A DNA stretch of 17,911 nt. Origin: CAIPVR01 sp049316905 (GTDB taxonomy: Bacteria; Actinomycetota; Acidimicrobiia; Acidimicrobiales; Microtrichaceae). Shown here piece after piece: positions 13,925 through 17,911 of this stretch (position 1 is the first letter of the stretch; every line of letters begins with the position of its first letter). The stretch is taken from NCBI GenBank assembly GCA_049316905.1, contig JBMOJH010000068.1:1-17911 (forward strand), in the 5' to 3' direction. The notes under the pieces are model-generated. The model was not told the DNA's origin and made no database searches. It saw nothing but the letters and a program-made list of their open reading frames with translations. A program made the position numbers and the translations under genes.

Positions 13925-14632
13925 GTGGAGGCCACCACGGCCGACCACCGGCGGTGGGGCCTCGGCGACGTCGTCCTCGGCTTCGCCCTCGGTCAGGCCC
14001 TGGCGATCGTCGCCACCGCGGTCGCGCTGGGTGTCGGCGGCTGGTCGGCGGACGGAATCCCCCTGTGGGCCGGCGCCGTCCTGCAGATCCCCCTCTGGGC
14101 GGGCTGGATCGTGGCCGTGGTGCTCGCGGGGCGCAAGGGCGACGGCGTGGGCCGGGACTTCGGGGTGGCCGCCCGGTGGACCGACGTTCCGCTCGGGCTG
14201 GGCCTCGGCGTCGCCATGCAGGTGGTGGTGGTCCCGCTCGTCTACTTCCCGTTGCTGCGCCTCCTGGATCTCTCCACCGACGACCTCTCCGCCCCCGCCC
14301 GCGAGCTCTCCGACAAGGCGCAGGGCACGTGGGGCTGGATTCTTCTGGCGCTCATCGTCGTGATCGGCGCGCCGCTGGCCGAGGAGCTCTTCTACCGGGG
14401 GCTCCTGCTGCAGTCCCTCCGCAAGCGGGGCATGTCCGACACGGTCGCCTGCCTGGTGTCCGGCGCCGTGTTCGGCGCGGTGCACTTCCAGCTGCTGCAG
14501 TTCCTCGGGCTGTTCCTCCTGGGCACGCTGCTCGCCGCACTGGTGGTGCGCACCGGACGCCTCGGGCCCGCCGTGGTGACGCACGCCGCGTTCAACGCCG
14601 CCACGGTGGTGATCCTCTACCTCGGCCGGTGA
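13925..14632 (+). CDS. CPBP family intramembrane metalloprotease
   Basis: A 235-residue multi-pass membrane protein of the CPBP (CAAX protease/bacteriocin-processing, Abi) family, which cleaves substrates inside the membrane. The three conserved motifs are present. EELFYRG carries Glu153, Glu154 and Arg158; SGAVFGAVHF carries His187; HAAFNA carries His220 and Asn224. Hydrophobic spans lie at about 12-38, 45-68, 88-114, 138-150, 172-205 and 212-233. The substrate cannot be told. An open frame extends far upstream, but that part is an out-of-frame reading of the DUF3499 gene. GTG 13925, five bases after that stop, is the first sensible start, without a clear ribosome-binding site. Translational coupling to DUF3499 is likely. 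Confidence 0.9.
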   Translation: MEATTADHRRWGLGDVVLGFALGQALAIVATAVALGVGGWSADGIPLWAGAVLQIPLWAGWIVAVVLAGRKGDGVGRDFGVAARWTDVPLGLGLGVAMQVVVVPLVYFPLLRLLDLSTDDLSAPARELSDKAQGTWGWILLALIVVIGAPLAEELFYRGLLLQSLRKRGMSDTVACLVSGAVFGAVHFQLLQFLGLFLLGTLLAALVVRTGRLGPAVVTHAAFNAATVVILYLGR

Positions 14633-14641
14633 TCGCCGGCC
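14624..14641 (+). terminator. Hairpin across the stop codon of the CPBP gene
   Basis: GGCCGG and CCGGCC form a six-base-pair stem with a six-base loop that contains the TGA stop at 14630-14632. No T-run follows. It may reduce read-through into the zinc-ribbon gene, but such hairpins arise easily in sequence this rich in G and C. Confidence 0.2.
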
Positions 14642-14733
14642 CCGTCCGCCCGGCACCGGAATCCTCACATCCGCCGGCGCCCGACCGACCGGGTGGTTGG
14701 CGCCGGGATCGCACTCCTCCCGGCAGGACGGAG

Positions 14734-14740
14734 CCGGAGG
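14734..14740 (+). promoter_or_regulatory. Ribosome-binding site for the 65-residue zinc ribbon
   Basis: A GGAGG-type sequence (within CCGGAGG) ends eight bases before the ATG at 14749. It is one of the few clear Shine-Dalgarno sequences in the window and fixes the start of the small gene. No convincing -10 hexamer is visible in the 116-base gap upstream, so transcription may come from the DUF3499/CPBP promoter. Confidence 0.6.
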
Positions 14741-14748
14741 TGCCGACC

Positions 14749-14946
14749 ATGGTGCGGTGCGAGGTCTGTAACAACGAGGTCGTCGAGATCGGCATGGACG
14801 TGGACGGGTCCCGCCTGCTGCTCCGGTCGTGTTCGGTGTGCGACACCCGGTCGTGGCACCGCGACGGCGACGAGGTCGATCTGCAGGGCGTCCTGCACGA
14901 CATCAGCGCCATGCCCACCCGCTACCGGCGGTCCCTCAGCAACTGA
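14749..14946 (+). CDS. Small zinc-ribbon protein (two CxxC knuckles)
   Basis: A 65-residue cytoplasmic protein. It starts MVRCEVC, giving the first knuckle Cys4/Cys7, and has the second at Cys28/Cys31 in SCSVCDTRSWHRDG; four cysteines at this spacing make a zinc ribbon. Between the knuckles a DVDGSRLLLR beta hairpin fits the fold. The C-terminal third (LQGVLHDISAMPTRYRRSL) looks like a short helix and basic tail. Function unknown: it could bind nucleic acid or a protein partner. The ATG has a well-placed GGAGG, codon use matches the neighbours, and the preserved cysteine pattern argues for a real gene despite its size. It ends 39 bases before the large membrane protein gene. Confidence 0.82.
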   Translation: MVRCEVCNNEVVEIGMDVDGSRLLLRSCSVCDTRSWHRDGDEVDLQGVLHDISAMPTRYRRSLSN

Positions 14947-14979
14947 GCCCACCGCGCCGGTCCCTCGGGGCGGACGTGC

Positions 14980-14985
14980 CACGAT
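14980..14985 (+). promoter_or_regulatory. Possible -10 element (CACGAT) before the large membrane protein
   Basis: CACGAT differs from TANNNT only in its first base. It abuts ATG 14986 and lies nine bases before ATG 14995, close to the distance for a leaderless transcript using the second ATG. No Shine-Dalgarno sequence precedes either ATG. The match is weak. Confidence 0.25.
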
Positions 14986-14994
14986 ATGGCCGCC

Positions 14995-17911
14995 ATGGAC
15001 GCCAGGAGCCAGCCCGATGACGCCGAGACCGCTGCCGGGAGCGGGACCGCGTCGCTCGTCGACGACCCCACCGGGGCCGACGACCAGCACGCAACCGACC
15101 CCGCCGATGCCGTCGACGGCACCACTGCCGATCCCGCCGACGGCGCCCCCGGGAGCGACGAACCGGCGCTGGTGACGCTCGACGACCCCGACCACCCGGC
15201 TCGCCAGGTCACGAAGGTGATCGGCTGGGTCGTCGTCGCACTCACCTGCCTGTTCGTCGCCATCGCGCTGCACCCGGAGCAGATCCTCCGCGACACGACC
15301 GCCACCGGCGGCGACATGGGCGCCCATGTGTGGGGTCCGGCGTTCCTGCGCGACCACCTGCTCCCCGAGTTCCGCCTGACCGGCTGGACCCCGGACTGGT
15401 ACGCCGGTTTCCCCGCCTACGTCTTCTACATGGTGATCCCGTCGCTCGCGGTGGTGCTGCTGAACGTCGGTCCGCCACTGTGGGCCACGCCGTTCCTCCT
15501 CGCCGCGGTCGGTGCGCTGGCCTGGTTCGCCGGCCGCCGGATCCGCTCGTCGGTCCTGCGGACCTTCGTGTGGATCTGCCTCGGGGTCGTGGCGCTGCTG
15601 TGCGTGCCGGTCCCGTACAACATCGCGTTCAAGCTCGTGACGGTCTCGGGGCTCGTCACTCTCCCGCTCGCGGCCTACGCGCTGGGTCGCGCCGCCCGGC
15701 TCCCGTTCCCCGGTCCGCCGTTGCTCGCGATCGGTGCGGCCGCGTTCCTGTTCGAGACCGGCTACACGATCCTGGGTGGCAACATCCCCTCGACCATGGC
15801 CGGGGAGTTCGCCTTCTCGATCTCGCTCACCCTGGCGGTGCTCTACCTGGCCGTGCTGGTGAAGGGCATCCGGACCCGTCGTGACGTGGCCCTCGGCGCC
15901 ACCCTCTTCGGCCTCGTCATCCTGTGCCACCTGATCCCCGCGATCTTCGCGGTCATCGCGACGGTCGTGATGCTGTTCACCCGCCGCGACGACAGGGTGC
16001 CGTGGTGGGACGCGAACCGTACGGGCCGCTGGATCGGTGCCGGCACCATCGTGGTGGCGCTGCTCACGCTGTGGCTCGCCCGCGACTGGTTCCCGATCGT
16101 GGGCACCCTCGCGGTGATCGCCCTGTTCGTCTCGTTCGACGTCCGGGTGGCCCGGTTCGCCGCCGTGGCGGTGCCGGTCGGTTTCCTCGTGGCGGCCTTC
16201 TGGTTCATCCCCTTCTACCTGAACAGCCCGTTCCTCAACGACATGGGCTGGGAGAAGTACACCGAGTACGCCAAGTACCTCTGGCCGGACCCGACCGTGT
16301 TCGACATGCCGTTCCGGAACGTCGTCTTCGCGCTCGCGGCGCTCGGCCTCGTGCTGTCGATGGTGCACCGGGTGCGGCTCGGCTGGTGGCTGTCGCTGAC
16401 CATCGTCACCCTCGGGTGGATCTTCCGGTTCCTGCCCCAGTACCGCCTGTGGAACGCCCGGATCCTGCCCTTCTACTACCTGGCCCTCTATCTGCTCGCG
16501 GCCCTCGCCGTGGTCCTCGTGATCCGTTCGCTGGCCCTGGTGGTGGGGGACCTCCGGCGCCGCGCGGACGAACCGGTCTCGGTCGACATCGTCGGCCTCG
16601 TCGCCGCCTTCACCGTGGTGCTGGTGGCGCTCGCCGGCTCGCTGCGCGCGCTGCCGGGCGGCGCCATGGTGGTCGACGCCGCCGCTCCGGGCGGCTCCGC
16701 CTACCAGTGGCTCGGGATCACCTTCCCCAAGCAGAACATCTCCAGCGGCTGGGCGATGTACAACTACCAGGGCCTCGAGGGGCGCGAGGCGTACCCCGAG
16801 TACCGCCGGATCATGGACACCATGCAGTCCGTGGGTCGCGAGCACGGCTGCGGGCGCGCCATGTGGGAGTACGAACCGAAGCTCGACCGCTTCGGTACGC
16901 CGATGGCGTTGATGCTCCTGCCGTACTTCACGGACGGGTGCATCGGCTCCATGGAGGGCCTCTACTTCGAGGCGTCGTCCACCACGCCGTTCCACTTCCT
17001 GAACCAGTCGGAGTTGTCCGCCCAGCCCTCCCGGGCCCAGCGCGACCTGCCGTACGGGCCGTTCAACATGGAGCTGGGCATCTCCCACCTGCAGCTGCTG
17101 GGCGTGAAGTACTACATGGCCACCTCGCAGCAGGCGATCGACGCGGCCCGCAAGGAGCCCCGCCTCACCGAGGTCGCCTCGTTCAGCCCGAAGGTCACCT
17201 CCGACGCGGTCCAGCGCCAGTGGGCTGTGTTCGAGGTCGCGGACTCCGACCTGGTGGTGCCCCTGCGCGACCAGCCGGTGGTGCTGAACACCGAGGACGA
17301 CCACATCGACGGCTGGGTGTACGGCACCGAGCGGGCCGCGCCCGCCGCCGGGCAGACCGTCGCCGCCAAGACCGCGGGGCCGGCGGTCAACTGGTACCTC
17401 GACCCCAGCCGCTGGGCCGTGCCCCTGGCGACCTCCGGGCCGGCCGAGTGGAAGCGCATCGACCCCGCCGACACCTCGCCGCGGCGGACGCCGGTGACAC
17501 CCGCCAAGGTGTCCGACGTGCGGATGACCACCGACTCGATCTCCTTCACGGTCGACCGTGTGGGGAGCCCGGTGCTGGTGCGCACGTCGTACTTCCCCAA
17601 CTGGAAGGCCTCGGGCGCCGAGGGCCCCTACCGGGTGAGCCCGAACCAGATGGTCGTGGTGCCCACGGAGAAGCAGGTCACGCTGACCTACGGCAGCACC
17701 TGGATCGACTACCTCGGCTGGTTCATGACCGCCGCGGGCTTCTCGCTCGTGGGGCTGATCGCCGTCCGTGAGGAGCGCTCGCGCCGCTCCGTGGACGACG
17801 ACCTCGAGGCCGGTGGGACGGCCGAGCCTACTGACGCGTCCGAACCTGCTGACGCGTCCGAACCTGACGGGGACGCCGAAGCGGACGGGGCCGCCGCAGC
17901 CGACGGGGACG
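14995..17911 (+). CDS. GT-C-like polytopic membrane protein (PTPS-related/YfhO-like), C-terminus off the right edge
   Basis: At least 972 residues. An Asp/Ala/Thr-rich cytoplasmic lead (1-70) precedes membrane helix 1 (about 74-92). The first outer loop has GGDMGAHVWG with Asp107, the place where GT-C glycosyltransferases carry a catalytic acidic residue, then TGWTPDWYAGFPAY (129-142). About ten or more further helices follow to about residue 560. A long exterior domain then ends in SYFPNWKA (865-872), a feature of YfhO and PTPS-related membrane proteins, a last helix (about 905-925), and an acidic tail with a hexapeptide repeat. It probably transfers a lipid-linked sugar outside the membrane, though no activity is proven for this type. 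ATG 14986, three codons earlier and in frame, is an alternative start. It follows the zinc ribbon by about 40 bases and may have its own promoter. Confidence 0.85.
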   Translation, partial: MDARSQPDDAETAAGSGTASLVDDPTGADDQHATDPADAVDGTTADPADGAPGSDEPALVTLDDPDHPARQVTKVIGWVVVALTCLFVAIALHPEQILRDTTATGGDMGAHVWGPAFLRDHLLPEFRLTGWTPDWYAGFPAYVFYMVIPSLAVVLLNVGPPLWATPFLLAAVGALAWFAGRRIRSSVLRTFVWICLGVVALLCVPVPYNIAFKLVTVSGLVTLPLAAYALGRAARLPFPGPPLLAIGAAAFLFETGYTILGGNIPSTMAGEFAFSISLTLAVLYLAVLVKGIRTRRDVALGATLFGLVILCHLIPAIFAVIATVVMLFTRRDDRVPWWDANRTGRWIGAGTIVVALLTLWLARDWFPIVGTLAVIALFVSFDVRVARFAAVAVPVGFLVAAFWFIPFYLNSPFLNDMGWEKYTEYAKYLWPDPTVFDMPFRNVVFALAALGLVLSMVHRVRLGWWLSLTIVTLGWIFRFLPQYRLWNARILPFYYLALYLLAALAVVLVIRSLALVVGDLRRRADEPVSVDIVGLVAAFTVVLVALAGSLRALPGGAMVVDAAAPGGSAYQWLGITFPKQNISSGWAMYNYQGLEGREAYPEYRRIMDTMQSVGREHGCGRAMWEYEPKLDRFGTPMALMLLPYFTDGCIGSMEGLYFEASSTTPFHFLNQSELSAQPSRAQRDLPYGPFNMELGISHLQLLGVKYYMATSQQAIDAARKEPRLTEVASFSPKVTSDAVQRQWAVFEVADSDLVVPLRDQPVVLNTEDDHIDGWVYGTERAAPAAGQTVAAKTAGPAVNWYLDPSRWAVPLATSGPAEWKRIDPADTSPRRTPVTPAKVSDVRMTTDSISFTVDRVGSPVLVRTSYFPNWKASGAEGPYRVSPNQMVVVPTEKQVTLTYGSTWIDYLGWFMTAAGFSLVGLIAVREERSRRSVDDDLEAGGTAEPTDASEPADASEPDGDAEADGAAAADGD
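17827..17862 (+). repeat. Two 18-base tandem repeats in the acidic tail
   Basis: CCTACTGACGCGTCCGAA is followed directly by CCTGCTGACGCGTCCGAA, 17 of 18 bases identical, encoding two near-identical Pro-(Thr/Ala)-Asp-Ala-Ser-Glu hexapeptides. The tail then continues as Asp/Glu/Ala-rich sequence to the window edge. The near-identity at DNA level indicates recent duplication by slippage, so tail length probably varies between strains. Confidence 0.85.

Noticed and set aside
14665..17304. An 879-codon minus-strand open frame opposite the zinc ribbon and GT-C-like genes
   Set aside because: Repetitive Glu/His/Arg/Gly composition and no motif; it mirrors the codon bias of the true plus-strand gene.
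1..17911. Mobile element, prophage, CRISPR array or RNA gene
   Set aside because: No transposase or integrase, no repeat-spacer pattern, no tRNA-like cloverleaf or rRNA stretch noticed, and composition is even throughout. A covariance-model scan would be the decisive check for small RNAs.

Overview
This is a uniformly high-GC window (about 70% G+C or more by eye) carrying chromosomal genes of an actinobacterium. FbiA (coenzyme F420), a DUF3499 protein, the set of large glycosyltransferase, DUF5719 protein and thioredoxin-like protein, TANNNT promoters without clear -35 boxes, and several apparently leaderless starts all point to Actinomycetota. The exported DUF1800/DUF1501 pair and the large PTPS-related membrane protein would suit the class Acidimicrobiia, but that placement is inference. 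I see no tRNA, rRNA, CRISPR array, insertion sequence, phage gene or change in base composition. No gene-free stretch exceeds about 200 bases.

Left part (1-8264): sugar-nucleotide and surface-glycan genes. On the minus strand lie gmd (GDP-mannose 4,6-dehydratase) and, 36 bases after it, the first 95 codons of fbiA (2-phospho-L-lactate transferase). A small XRE-type regulator on the plus strand separates gmd from rmd (GDP-4-dehydro-6-deoxy-D-mannose reductase, minus strand). Together gmd and rmd would make GDP-D-rhamnose from GDP-mannose. Divergent from rmd is a plus-strand operon: a very large GT2 glycosyltransferase fused to a polytopic membrane region, a secreted DUF5719 protein built of four repeats (ATGA overlap), and a membrane-anchored thioredoxin-fold protein.

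Middle part (8238-13488): a minus-strand run, ftsH, then a DUF1800 Tat lipoprotein, then a DUF1501 Tat-exported protein. The DUF1501 gene overlaps the thioredoxin gene tail to tail by 27 bases.

Right part (13686-17911): divergent from ftsH, a plus-strand run of a DUF3499 zinc-ribbon-like protein, a CPBP intramembrane protease, a 65-residue two-CxxC zinc ribbon, and a large multi-pass GT-C/YfhO-like membrane protein that runs off the right edge. The common theme is cell-envelope construction and envelope protein quality control. The most unusual single observation is the start of the big glycosyltransferase: the best promoter and ribosome-binding-site arrangement points to an ATC codon.
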